DNA from: CAZDDI01 sp964504195
GTDB taxonomy: Bacteria; Chloroflexota; Anaerolineae; B4-G1; SLSP01
Assembly: GCA_964504195.1 (NCBI GenBank)
Contig: CAZDDI010000065.1
Location: 1 to 21,755 of the forward strand
Direction of reading: 5' to 3'
DNA length: 21,755 bases
Shown: positions 1 through 7,994 of the stretch, piece by piece
Position numbering within the stretch: position 1 is the stretch's first letter
Layout of the letters: each line of letters opens with the position of its first letter
The notes under the pieces: generated by a model
Databases searched by the model: none
The model's input: only the letters and a program-made list of their open reading frames with translations
What the model was told of the DNA's origin: nothing
Program-made: the position numbers and the translations under genes

Positions 1-5
1 GGCGT

Positions 6-28
6 GGGGAGGGGGCAAGGGGGTGGGG
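6..28 (+). other. G-quadruplex-type motif
   Basis: Four guanine runs of 4, 5, 5 and 4 bases are separated by loops of 1, 3 and 1 bases (A, CAA, T). This fits the canonical G4 pattern with very short loops. It lies at the window edge, more than 200 bases beyond the stop codon of the TadE-like gene, so it could belong to a neighbour's regulatory or 3' region. The motif is seen directly; folding and any role are inference. Confidence 0.5.
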
Positions 29-108
29 TAAAATTCTCAATTTGTAAATTTTTAAAGAGTGATTCTTGCAAATGGTTTTATTTCCGGTTTATTTTCTTGA
101 TTTTCATT

Positions 109-177
109 ATCCTGCATTCCAGACACAGGATAAATCCTGTACTACATACTACGTTGAGTATTGATAATTGACAGGAT
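109..177. repeat. ACAGGAT short inverted repeats in AT-rich spacer
   Basis: The heptamer ACAGGAT occurs at 125-131 and 171-177, and its complement ATCCTGT at 134-140, with a shorter complementary ATCCTG at 109-114. The 125-140 pair forms a 7-bp palindrome with a 2-base centre. The rest of 1-231 is AT-rich and holds no convincing gene. The element may be a degenerate dispersed repeat or part of the 3' end of the minus-strand transcript. No U-tract terminator is evident. Confidence 0.35.
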
Positions 178-231
178 GGTTTTTGCGCTATTACGAATAA
201 ACGCTATCCACCCGTCAAGACGGTTTAACCA

Positions 232-3200
232 CTACTGTAACAACAGGTTGACCCCATAATTACGCTCGTTATTGGCTAATGTGACCTGCGTCATCACCGT
301 GCGCAATTGCCCACTCACCCACGCTTCAGCATAGATGACGTAAGTGCCCGGGGCGATATTATAGAAATGATAGGTGCCGTCGTGAATAGAGCGCGTATGT
401 AAGACATCGCCACCTTGTGTATAAGCCCATACGTCAGCACCGGGCAAAGATATGGGAATGTTGTTCTCACCACGCGTGGTAATCTTGCCCCCAACAGAGG
501 CCGTGTCAGGCTCGTCCGGCGGAATCGGCCAAGATGTACACAGTTGCGCGCTGACTTCGTCCATGTAGAAGTATGTACCATTGATGTCACCATCGTTGAA
601 GGCCTCCCACTGCAAACGCAGCGTTTGGCCCTGATACACACTCATATCAGGAATGGTGGTATGCAATTCTGCTGAGCGCGGGTACCACTGCCCCATCGCC
701 ATTCCACCGTTAATAATTTCCTGCGGGGCAACAATGGGCGTGCCATTGGTTTGACGCAACCCCACCCGCAACAAATCGTGCACATCCGGACTGTCGGGCA
801 AACTGCACACGTTGCTACCCGACACCCCCGTCACTCGATAGTAACCAGAGATCGTCAACGTCGAGTGGCTAAAAATGCCCGTCGGGAACAGCACATCCTG
901 GTAGAGATAGGGCTGAAATTCCGGACACGACTGCGATACACTACCATTGTAAACAGGAAACCGTATCGCAAAACTACCCTGGTAAAACTCTACCGCACTG
1001 CGTGTAGGCCCGCCACCGACACCACTGAAATCGCCAGGTTTCCAAACATTAAAGACATTCACCGGGTTGCCCTCAAAACCGGTCGCCCGTAGGAGCTCAG
1101 TACACTCTACCAGGCCGGGAGGGTAGAGCTCGTCCGGCGGCGGAGGTGTCACACTGGCACCGTCGGCGATAGCGCAGAGCTCAAACTCATCGTAGGTGGC
1201 CGGAGCCAGGGTGGTGCTAGTTCTGTAATCATGCCCACTGGTAGCGACACCGACGTAAACAGAGTCAGCCAATGCCATGGTACGCGGAGTGCCCTGCTGG
1301 GTCCAGGTTACACCATCGGGCGAACGGTACGCTGTAAAGGCGTTACCTTCGCGCTCCATCCGCAAGTAATAGGGCATCCCAAAGTTGTCCGTACGATTAC
1401 TGCCGCTAGTACTGCCTTGCGCATCGCGCCAATACGCGCCAATCCCCCGGTTGAACGCAGACATATTAAAAACAGAGAAGTGTGGGCTTTCAGCCAGGAG
1501 CGACTCCCGCGCCATCAGGCCACCTCTCGCCCATTCATAGTTGGTCTGCACATCCAAAACCCGCACGGTCATGCGGAAATCGCCGCTCACGGGCTGCTGG
1601 TAGAAGTAATGGAACCCATCGCTGACGTTCCAGATATCACCCCAACCGGGGGTCACGCTCAACGTTCCACCGCCCGCAGAAGCCGTCCCGGCCGGCATAT
1701 AGACATTCTCAAATGTCCACTGCGGGCCTAAGCCACCATCAAAATTATCCGAACGTCCCGCCAGCGGAGCGCAGCTCGCGCCGGGAGGGGAACACAACAC
1801 AAAATCGTCATAGGTCGCCGGGCCGGTAATTCTACCGTTGCCGGTACCATCGAACCACAAGCCGCTCGTCACCAGACCCACCACCACACTCCCCGGCATA
1901 TTGGAAATGGTTTGAGAGCGATGTTGTGTCCAGGTCGTACCATTGGTGGAATAGAAAGAGCGGAACGTGTTACCCTCGCGCGTGATACGCAAATAGATGG
2001 GCGAGGAAAGACTTGCCACACGGTTATTGCTCATGTTGCCGGCATGAACCGTGCGCCATTGCGTTTCTACGCCGCGTGTTCCGCTAGTATCCGAATGCTT
2101 GAAAACTGCAAATCGGATGCTATCGAAATCATTGGCCGCTTGCACCGAGATACCAGCACGCGCCAAATCATACGTCGTTTCAACGTTGTCCACGCGCACC
2201 GTAACTTGAAAATCCCCGCTGATGGGCGTCGGTTGATAGAGCTGGGTATACCCGCCGCGCGTGCCATTAGCATCGCGGTTGTAGTATTCACCCCGAATAG
2301 GATAGACTTTAAGCGTGCCGCTTTCGAGCGTGTAATAGCCCTGCGGTAACGTAGCACTGGTCCAACCGGCAGAAAAATCATCCGTGCGCCCCTTGAGCGG
2401 CACACACTCAGCCGCCTGCAAAATGACTGGCCCATAAACGTTGTTATCCTCACCCCCGGCTTCGCCTTCATCCACATAGTCACTCGTATCCACCTGCACC
2501 CAGAGCTGCTGCGGGTCTTCTGAATACAAAGTCACCGTAGTCGTCAACACATAGCTCCCCAACGGGCCGAGGTTGGGCGACCAATGCTTGGCAGAGCCCA
2601 TCTGCCGCACCTGCGGCGGATTGGTTAAAGGCATGTACACATCCACATCGAAGGGGGCTGCATCTACCGGAACTGGCGATTGATTGCGCAACGTAATCAC
2701 AACCGTAATCGGTTCACCAGGACGAATGAACTCTTCATCCAAGACAGTAACGCTCTCCACGACTAAGTCAGGTGGGATAGAAGCAATCTCAAGCGGCGCG
2801 GAGTAGGCGATTAGCGTACCTGGCGCATTGCAACCACCTGTACCAGTGTGCGACTCAATGCGGTAACGCCCGGCAACACCCAGCGGAACCTGTACTGGCA
2901 CATCCTCCAAATTATTGGTACCGGAGTCCACATTGAGTGGGTACGCCAATGAAGCCGTGATCTGAGTCGCGGTGATAGTGCTAGGACACCACCACAAGGA
3001 GTGTGGATTTTGTCCCGGAGCATGATCCATTAACGATACTGCCACCCAGGTCAAAGGCTCGGGGCTGTGATTGGAAACGATCAAGTACGGGCCATTGGCT
3101 ATGTATGTTTTAGCAGCTGTATCCGAAGGCTCATCGGTATCTTCCAGCCAATCGCCATTATAATCCAACCAAGCTACCAAATTGGCAGTCAGGGGCGCAT

Positions 3201-4122
3201 TGGCATACAAGGTCGCCCGCGCGCGCCCATCGGCCCCGGTATTAACACTAAGCGTCTTTAACCCCACACCGGAAATGTGAAAACTACCCTCATTAGTGCG
3301 GAATGTGACCCGTACCCCCGCAACATTAGCGCCCAAATCATTGGTAACGTGCGCTACAAGCACATGCGCGCGCTCTTCGGGTAATACATTGGTCGCCGTT
3401 TTGGGTGTAAGACTGATGTTATAAACCGGAATAGGCGTGGGGGTTGAATTGGGTGGGTCAGTGGGAGGTGGATCGGTCGGGTCAACAGTACCAGGCGGCA
3501 CCGGGGGCAGTCCCGGCGAGAATGTGGGCGGAATCATGTTCCCATGCCCGACCATGACACCCTCATTAGTCTTATCCGCAGAAGCACGCACCCGCACCAT
3601 CGCATTGGGGAGCATCGTACCAAAAACCACTAACGGCACATTATGAGTCACCTCAACGCGCACGGGCATTCCCTGCACTCCGGGCCGATCCTCTTGTTCA
3701 GGAGACTCAAAAGATTGGAAGCCCCACACGCGCACGCCCAACATCCCCACTTCGTCGTAGTTATCACTGATACAAGCCAGCGTAGTGCAAACACGATCAA
3801 CACGTAACCCACGGGTTTCCTCAATAGCACGCTGCTTAATCAGTTCAACACGGCGATCCCAATAATTCTCATCGCTTTCATTGGGTAAAATCTGGTAATC
3901 AACGGGACAGTACGGCCATGCTGCCAACTCGTCGTTCAAACACTCGCCCTGCAATGGAACATAGACAATCGCAAAACGAGCTGCTTCTTGCGCTGCATGG
4001 TTGACGGTGATATAGCCCTGAATCGCAAACGCTGTATCTACAATCGAGAAAATCACCAACAGCAAGAGCGGGAGAATCAGAGCAAATTCCACCATAGCCT
4101 GAGCACGTTTGTTGCGAGACAT
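232..4122 (-). CDS. TadE-like pseudopilin fused to a large multidomain surface protein
   Basis: The product is 1296 residues and probably a cell-envelope-anchored adhesin or carbohydrate-binding protein. The start is placed at MSRNKRAQAM because AAAGGAGG precedes it; an upstream in-frame ATG at 4149 lacks this. Residues 1-190 resemble TadE/TadG pseudopilins: a short basic head, the AMVEFALILP motif with E12, one membrane segment (about 14-36), then HAAQEAARFA. A Pro/Thr linker follows (about 197-232). Then come an Ig-like Big-1-type domain (about 236-340), a CARDB-like domain (about 450-565, starting PDLVVESVTV), two similar concanavalin-like domains (about 575-775 and 785-985), a jelly-roll-like region (about 1005-1195), and a C-terminal carboxypeptidase-regulatory-like beta sandwich (about 1207-1296). 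TadE proteins are usually under 250 residues, so the fusion is unusual. No other Tad genes are in the window. Domain names are by pattern recall; order and linkers are seen directly. Exact ligand unknown. Confidence 0.85.
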   Translation of the reverse strand: MSRNKRAQAMVEFALILPLLLLVIFSIVDTAFAIQGYITVNHAAQEAARFAIVYVPLQGECLNDELAAWPYCPVDYQILPNESDENYWDRRVELIKQRAIEETRGLRVDRVCTTLACISDNYDEVGMLGVRVWGFQSFESPEQEDRPGVQGMPVRVEVTHNVPLVVFGTMLPNAMVRVRASADKTNEGVMVGHGNMIPPTFSPGLPPVPPGTVDPTDPPPTDPPNSTPTPIPVYNISLTPKTATNVLPEERAHVLVAHVTNDLGANVAGVRVTFRTNEGSFHISGVGLKTLSVNTGADGRARATLYANAPLTANLVAWLDYNGDWLEDTDEPSDTAAKTYIANGPYLIVSNHSPEPLTWVAVSLMDHAPGQNPHSLWWCPSTITATQITASLAYPLNVDSGTNNLEDVPVQVPLGVAGRYRIESHTGTGGCNAPGTLIAYSAPLEIASIPPDLVVESVTVLDEEFIRPGEPITVVITLRNQSPVPVDAAPFDVDVYMPLTNPPQVRQMGSAKHWSPNLGPLGSYVLTTTVTLYSEDPQQLWVQVDTSDYVDEGEAGGEDNNVYGPVILQAAECVPLKGRTDDFSAGWTSATLPQGYYTLESGTLKVYPIRGEYYNRDANGTRGGYTQLYQPTPISGDFQVTVRVDNVETTYDLARAGISVQAANDFDSIRFAVFKHSDTSGTRGVETQWRTVHAGNMSNNRVASLSSPIYLRITREGNTFRSFYSTNGTTWTQHRSQTISNMPGSVVVGLVTSGLWFDGTGNGRITGPATYDDFVLCSPPGASCAPLAGRSDNFDGGLGPQWTFENVYMPAGTASAGGGTLSVTPGWGDIWNVSDGFHYFYQQPVSGDFRMTVRVLDVQTNYEWARGGLMARESLLAESPHFSVFNMSAFNRGIGAYWRDAQGSTSGSNRTDNFGMPYYLRMEREGNAFTAYRSPDGVTWTQQGTPRTMALADSVYVGVATSGHDYRTSTTLAPATYDEFELCAIADGASVTPPPPDELYPPGLVECTELLRATGFEGNPVNVFNVWKPGDFSGVGGGPTRSAVEFYQGSFAIRFPVYNGSVSQSCPEFQPYLYQDVLFPTGIFSHSTLTISGYYRVTGVSGSNVCSLPDSPDVHDLLRVGLRQTNGTPIVAPQEIINGGMAMGQWYPRSAELHTTIPDMSVYQGQTLRLQWEAFNDGDINGTYFYMDEVSAQLCTSWPIPPDEPDTASVGGKITTRGENNIPISLPGADVWAYTQGGDVLHTRSIHDGTYHFYNIAPGTYVIYAEAWVSGQLRTVMTQVTLANNERNYGVNLLLQ

Positions 4123-4224
4123 AACCGCCTCCTTTGCAAAACTAAACACTGGTAAGAATCAAACCATAAACAAACCCATTACATCGTTTTAGAACAGGTT
4201 TAAGTAACGCCAACTTGTCCTTCT

Positions 4225-4253
4225 ATTTTACTAAATTTCTACCTTTATGTCAA
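4225..4253 (-). promoter_or_regulatory. Sigma-70-type promoter of the TadE-like gene
   Basis: Read on the minus strand, TTGACA (4253-4248) is followed by a 17-base spacer and TAAAAT (4230-4225). This is close to consensus and correctly oriented, about 100 bases upstream of the chosen start at 4122. It gives a 5' leader of roughly 95 bases. Confidence 0.7.
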
Positions 4254-4306
4254 CGGTACAAAGGTACTTTTCGGGGCTTTTCCATAATCTGGGCATTCCA
4301 AACATT

Positions 4307-4355
4307 ATTGCGAGCCACGTTTCCGTGGCGTCCGTTTGTCTCCGAACGGCGCAAT
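4307..4355. repeat. Dispersed ATTGCG...CGCAAT repeat with two inner hairpins
   Basis: The outer arms ATTGCG (4307-4312) and CGCAAT (4350-4355) are complementary. Between them sit two perfect hairpins: GCCACG/CGTGGC (4314-4319 with 4324-4329) and CCGTT/AACGG (4332-4336 with 4345-4349). The ATTGCGAGCC...GCAATCTCA termini recur at 5525-5555, marking a dispersed intergenic element. It lies in the gene-free stretch 4123-4591, which holds only this element, the promoter and the structured element at 4442-4511. Confidence 0.6.
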
Positions 4356-4441
4356 CTCATTCTACGAAAATCTTTATCAGATACGGATGTTATGAATCAG
4401 ACGGCGAGACTTTTCTTATCCGTGAAATCGCAATAGCGCAA

Positions 4442-4511
4442 AAATCACAGGGGATTGTCAGATCCCCGTCGGGGTTGGATTTGGCGATCCAACCTGAGCA
4501 ATCTGTGATTT
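4442..4511. repeat. Three-way-junction-like palindromic element
   Basis: Outer arms AAATCACA (4442-4449) plus GATTG (4453-4457) pair with CAATC (4499-4503) plus TGTGATTT (4504-4511), leaving a GGG bulge. Inside are CCCC/GGGG (4464-4467 with 4471-4474) and GTTGGAT/ATCCAAC (4474-4480 with 4487-4493). The layout matches the neighbouring element at 4307-4355: one outer stem and two inner hairpins. It lies beyond the 3' end of the YitT-family gene and could also stop or stabilise that transcript. Confidence 0.5.
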
Positions 4512-4591
4512 CCTGAAACCCTATAGAGATATTTTTACAGAATTGCATAAATACGTACCGAGAGCAACTTACCACCTATAGCAAAATGGCC

Positions 4592-5476
4592 TCACGAATC
4601 CGCAATGACCGAATGGAAGCCGCGCCCCAATACCTCGCGCGCATCGCTTACCACGACGAAGGCTTCCGGATCGGTCTCGGCGATGAGGCGCTTGAGCGGG
4701 GAAATTTGCACCCGCGAGACGACGACGAACAGAATGGGGCGCGGCGCGTGGGTAAAACCGCCCTCGGCGGGAAGCAGCGTCACGCCCCGCCCAATATGCT
4801 CCATGATAGCCTGGCGCACCAACTCGACGCGGGTGGGGATGACAAAAACCGTGCGCGCATAGCCGGAGCCTTCTTGCACCGCATCGAGCGTGCGCCCGGC
4901 GACAAAGACGACCAACAAGGCATAGAGTGCTGGCTCAAGCCCCACCGCCAGCGCTACCACAAGCAGTACAGATGCATTGACGGTGGTGTAAACCTGCCCG
5001 AACGGAATCCCGCGATGGCGATTAAGCAACTGCGAGATGATATCAGTGCCGCCAGCGGTGCCTTGCCCGCGAAAGATCAATGCTACACCCAGGCCGTTGA
5101 CCGCGCCGCCGAAGAGAATGTAAATGAGCGGATCACCGCGCACAGGGGTCATCCACGGCGCGAGCCAGTCAATGGCGAGCGTCATCACGATAATAGTGTA
5201 AATCGTCCGCACGATGAAACGCCAACCGCCGCCCCAGCGATGGCCAGCCCAGAGTACCGGTAAGTTGAGCACCAGCGTTACCAATCCGATAGGCCAGCCC
5301 CACAGATAGTTCGCAAGCATCCCCAGGCCGGTAAAGCCGAGCGAAATGACCTGGTTAGGAACCAGAAACACATTGACGGCTACTGCCAACAAGAGCGCAC
5401 CAAGCGCGAGGAAGGTGTAATCCTTGATAGTCTGCCATGTTCTGGCTGCCAGCAGGCGATTTTTTAATTTAGGCAT
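4592..5476 (-). CDS. YitT-family (DUF161/DUF2179) membrane protein
   Basis: This 294-residue integral membrane protein has an N-terminal five- or six-helix YitT domain (about 15-190) and a C-terminal soluble DUF2179-like domain (about 200-290). Family-typical stretches include NVFLVPNQVISLGFTGLGML near residue 35-54, GGAVNGLGVALIFRGQGTAGGTDIIS near 123-148, and FVVVSDAREVLGRGF at the end. Length and architecture match the family. The start is supported by AAGGAA upstream of ATG. The biochemical role of YitT proteins is not settled, so no function beyond membrane protein is claimed. It appears to be monocistronic. Confidence 0.9.
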   Translation of the reverse strand: MPKLKNRLLAARTWQTIKDYTFLALGALLLAVAVNVFLVPNQVISLGFTGLGMLANYLWGWPIGLVTLVLNLPVLWAGHRWGGGWRFIVRTIYTIIVMTLAIDWLAPWMTPVRGDPLIYILFGGAVNGLGVALIFRGQGTAGGTDIISQLLNRHRGIPFGQVYTTVNASVLLVVALAVGLEPALYALLVVFVAGRTLDAVQEGSGYARTVFVIPTRVELVRQAIMEHIGRGVTLLPAEGGFTHAPRPILFVVVSRVQISPLKRLIAETDPEAFVVVSDAREVLGRGFHSVIADS

Positions 5477-5512
5477 CGTTTGATTCCTTATAAATTTGTG
5501 ATGATTCAGAGC

Positions 5513-5542
5513 ATACTATCTGTCATTGCGAGCCATCTGCAA
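5513..5542 (-). promoter_or_regulatory. Possible promoter of the YitT-family gene
   Basis: On the minus strand, TTGCAG (5542-5537), an 18-base spacer and TAGTAT (5518-5513) lie about 37 bases before the start codon. The -35 falls inside the dispersed ATTGCGAGCC repeat, so the repeat may have contributed part of the promoter. The match is moderate. Confidence 0.35.
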
Positions 5543-5555
5543 CGAAGCAATCTCA
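5525..5555. repeat. Second copy of the ATTGCGAGCC...GCAATCTCA repeat
   Basis: ATTGC (5525-5529) and GCAAT (5547-5551) form the outer arms, and the termini match the copy at 4307-4359. The interior is shorter and lacks the two inner hairpins. It sits between the start of the YitT-family gene and the end of the kinase-fold gene. Confidence 0.55.
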
Positions 5556-5594
5556 ATCACGAACGGCACAATGGAGGATTAAAAAGTGCTAACG

Positions 5595-6596
5595 TCAGAC
5601 GCTCTCCAAAATCGCCACAAAGTCCACATCCACATAGGGCACACCAGTCTCAATACGGCGTTGACGATCATCGGCCATAAACTTCCCCACCCACGAGGTT
5701 GTATCCGCCGGATCGTGATCCGAATACACTTGCGCGTAGATGTTGATTTCCAGCAGCTTCAAGAAATGCGAGAGCTGCGCCACCCAGAAGGCATCGAGCG
5801 ACTGCTCTTCTACATAGCCGGCAAGGAACTGGCGCAAGAAGTGTACGGCGAACGCCTCCCGGTCTTGCCGGGGATAGACCACCAGCATGTCGAACAACGC
5901 CATGGCAATATCCATGACATACCAGCCCCGCGAGCAATCATCAAAATCGAATACGGTGATGCGGGTGGTTTCCGGCTCGACGAAGAAATTGGCAGCGTGA
6001 AAATCCGTGTGAATCATGCCGACATGCTCCGGCGGCGCAGGCAACGCGCGCAAGTAATCTCGCACCTGCGCCTGGCGCTGGGCAATGACGCTACCGGCCA
6101 GGTCTTCCGGCAACGGGTCATTGAAGCAATTGCCACTTTGATGCCATTCCGGGCGTTGCAGCGTGGCATCGTCCGGCGCATAGCCCTGGGCGATGGCGTG
6201 CATTTTGCCTGCCGTGCGTCCCCATGCCTTGAAGAGGGCATCGTTCCACTGCTCAAAAGGCAATTCTTCGGCCAGGATGCCGGGGGCTTTCTTGACCGCT
6301 GTGATGAGATACAGCCCTTCCTCCTGCTCGCACGTTTCGACGAGCCGTCCCGCTGTTGTAAGGATTGGCCCGGCAACCAGCGCGCCGTGCGCGTCGAGGT
6401 GATGCACCCAGGCGAAAATCGCGCGCATCGCCGCCACATCGAGATCGGCATCAGGCGGTGTGATGCGGAGGACGTATTCGCCGCCATCCCGCGTAAAGCC
6501 GTAAACATGGCTGAAATTCCCACCGTGCAAAGGGTGGAAGTGTTCAAGCGTTACACCATAGCATTGTGCTGCAAATTCCAGTAGTGCTGCGTTCAT
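5595..6596 (-). CDS. Aminoglycoside phosphotransferase / choline-kinase-fold protein
   Basis: This 333-residue cytoplasmic small-molecule kinase has the eukaryotic-kinase-like APH fold. Residues 22-50 (PLHGGNFSHVYGF...YVLRI) fit the nucleotide-binding loop and beta strands. The catalytic loop is HTDFHAANF with H196, D198 and N203. The metal-binding Asp is D217 in FDFDDCSRG. The substrate is unknown; APH relatives act on antibiotics, homoserine, choline or sugars, and resistance should not be assumed. The start at MNAALLEF follows TAAGGAG. A longer reading from 6671 is rejected because its extra 25 residues are encoded by the palindromic repeat at 6636-6664 and lack this ribosome-binding site. 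Likely transcribed alone. Confidence 0.85.
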   Translation of the reverse strand: MNAALLEFAAQCYGVTLEHFHPLHGGNFSHVYGFTRDGGEYVLRITPPDADLDVAAMRAIFAWVHHLDAHGALVAGPILTTAGRLVETCEQEEGLYLITAVKKAPGILAEELPFEQWNDALFKAWGRTAGKMHAIAQGYAPDDATLQRPEWHQSGNCFNDPLPEDLAGSVIAQRQAQVRDYLRALPAPPEHVGMIHTDFHAANFFVEPETTRITVFDFDDCSRGWYVMDIAMALFDMLVVYPRQDREAFAVHFLRQFLAGYVEEQSLDAFWVAQLSHFLKLLEINIYAQVYSDHDPADTTSWVGKFMADDRQRRIETGVPYVDVDFVAILESV

Positions 6597-6635
6597 AAAA
6601 AGACTCCTTACAAAAATTAGCTGGCGTGCATACGC

Positions 6636-6741
6636 TGTCATTAAGTTAAAACCTGGCAGGTTTCGCACCAATTGGATTGAGTAATATTTTACCGGTGAAT
6701 AACGACGTTTTGTAAGCTTAAGACCTTGAAACCTGCCAGGT
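6636..6741. repeat. Split copy of the ACCTGGCAGGT palindromic element
   Basis: ACCTGGCAGGTTTC (6651-6664) is the exact reverse complement of GAAACCTGCCAGGT (6728-6741). The left part, from TGTCATTAAGTT at 6636 through the arm, matches one arm of the complete copy at 9211-9282 with a single visible mismatch over about 29 bases. The arms here are separated by 63 unrelated AT-rich bases that contain a candidate promoter for the kinase-fold gene. Confidence 0.65.
6686..6715 (-). promoter_or_regulatory. Possible promoter of the APH-fold gene
   Basis: On the minus strand, TTACAA (6715-6710), an 18-base spacer and TAAAAT (6691-6686) lie about 90 bases before the chosen start at 6596. They are enclosed by the arms of the split palindromic repeat. 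The match is reasonable but not consensus at -35. Confidence 0.4.
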
Positions 6742-6766
6742 CAATGCCTAAACTCAATAGCATTGA

Positions 6767-6804
6767 GGGCGGGTGGCCTGATTTGAAACTTGCGCCACCC
6801 GCCC
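6767..6804 (-). terminator. Terminator-like GC hairpin after the lipoprotein gene
   Basis: GGGCGGGTGGC (6767-6777) and GCCACCCGCCC (6794-6804) form a perfect 11-bp stem with a 16-base loop. It lies about 100 bases beyond the stop codon of the lipoprotein gene. No U-tract follows on either strand, so it may act as a transcript-end barrier rather than a classical intrinsic terminator. A small CTCAAT/ATTGAG hairpin abuts it at 6753-6767. Confidence 0.4.
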
Positions 6805-6899
6805 AACGCTTATATAGTGCGGCTATCTCCAATCAACCCACACCGCGCGCTGCATTGAGCCAGGCGGAGCGACAAGTGCAGCGCGCGCGATCCCAAGAG

Positions 6900-7991
6900 C
6901 TAACCCCCTTCCGCTGGTGGCAAGACCTCGGTGCGGAGCAGATGCACTTCGACCTTGAAGCCCACAGTCGCCGGGCGCAGGGTAATGGTGGCGATTTCCT
7001 GCATGGTCACGGTCTCACCCTCCAGAATGGGGCGCACAAAGAACAACACTGTACGCTCCGGGTTAGCGTTGAAGGCGTCTTGCTCTTCCCAACCGGCGGC
7101 GGCCAATTCCTGGCGATAGAACTGCATCGCAGTAGCCTGATCGCTGCTGGTGACATAGCTGAGAAAACCGGGCATACGCAAGGTATCAGCCGCATCAGGC
7201 AGGAGCACAAAATCGGTCAGCACCGGGGCGCAACCTTCCGGCAAGAGCACTGCATCTTCGGGTAGTGCGGTAAGGTCAAACTGCCAGGTCTGTTCGCCGC
7301 TGCTGACCGCACTCAGGACGCCGAGCGGCACTTGCATGGTTAGCCGATAACGGACAAGGAAGCCGCCGTCTTGGGTCACCCACACGTCGCCCTGCGCCGT
7401 GGTGTCAGCCGCCCACCGAATCGCGCGCTGATCGAAAGTATAGTGATTAGTTTCAAACCCATTGAGCGTTTCTGAGCCTACCAGCTCCGCACCATAGACA
7501 GCAGGCAGTTCCTGCCACGGATTGCCAAAAGTGGACGGCTCAGTATCCTGCGAATCCACCAGCGAGCTGCAAGGTACGTCACTATCCGATTGCAAGAAAT
7601 GCGTGCCGGCCACCTGCCCGGCCAGCAAGAAAATCGGCGCTTCATGGGTTGCGCTGATTTCAAGGCGCGTCACCTGCGCATCCGGCCCGGCATAAGCCAA
7701 TGTCACATGTGTGGTGCGCTCGACCGGTTGCCCCGCCTGCTCACCATTGAACTGGACGAGTAGCTCGGCCTGGTAGCGGCTGAGAGACTCTAAATACGCG
7801 CCAGGTTGAGGTAAATTAAAGTCGCCTGGACCGCCAATTTCAACAGGAACAACAAGCTCCTCTGGCAACGGCTCAAGCGTGGTTGGGGCAACGGTAACAT
7901 CGCCAGAAGCCTGCCCGCCCTTACAAGCTGGCAACATCAACAAAATCGCAATCCCCATCACAACGCGGAAAAGCAAATATTGACGATGCAT
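6900..7991 (-). CDS. Exported lipoprotein, LolA/LppX-like, with C-terminal FYR..GW module
   Basis: This 363-residue predicted lipoprotein has a hydrophobic signal with lipobox LPAC, placing the lipidated Cys at residue 23. A linker rich in Pro, Val, Glu and Thr follows. The middle (about 60-245) alternates beta strands and resembles LolA/LppX-type half-barrel proteins. The C-terminal stretch (about 270-355) contains SSDQATAMQFYRQELAAAGW, a short module that accompanies such lipoproteins in Chloroflexota-type genomes. Role unknown; lipid or hydrophobic-ligand binding is a family-based guess. The GGAGGTAA ribosome-binding site lies inside the last codons of the preceding gene, and the intergenic gap is about 3 bases, so translation is probably coupled. 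There are two internal Cys (near 140 and 254) beyond the lipobox. Confidence 0.75.
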   Translation of the reverse strand: MHRQYLLFRVVMGIAILLMLPACKGGQASGDVTVAPTTLEPLPEELVVPVEIGGPGDFNLPQPGAYLESLSRYQAELLVQFNGEQAGQPVERTTHVTLAYAGPDAQVTRLEISATHEAPIFLLAGQVAGTHFLQSDSDVPCSSLVDSQDTEPSTFGNPWQELPAVYGAELVGSETLNGFETNHYTFDQRAIRWAADTTAQGDVWVTQDGGFLVRYRLTMQVPLGVLSAVSSGEQTWQFDLTALPEDAVLLPEGCAPVLTDFVLLPDAADTLRMPGFLSYVTSSDQATAMQFYRQELAAAGWEEQDAFNANPERTVLFFVRPILEGETVTMQEIATITLRPATVGFKVEVHLLRTEVLPPAEGG

Positions 7992-7994
7992 GGC

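Noticed and set aside
195..208. 14-base match GAATAAACGCTATC shared with 9362-9375
   Set aside because: A 14-base match somewhere in a 22-kb window is expected by chance, and the flanks do not align.
5595..6596. Antibiotic-resistance gene
   Set aside because: The kinase fold is shared by many non-resistance enzymes, and nothing in the neighbourhood suggests drug modification.
6597..6671. 25-residue N-terminal extension of the APH-fold protein
   Set aside because: It is encoded by the palindromic repeat arm and lacks a ribosome-binding site; the ATG at 6596 follows TAAGGAG.
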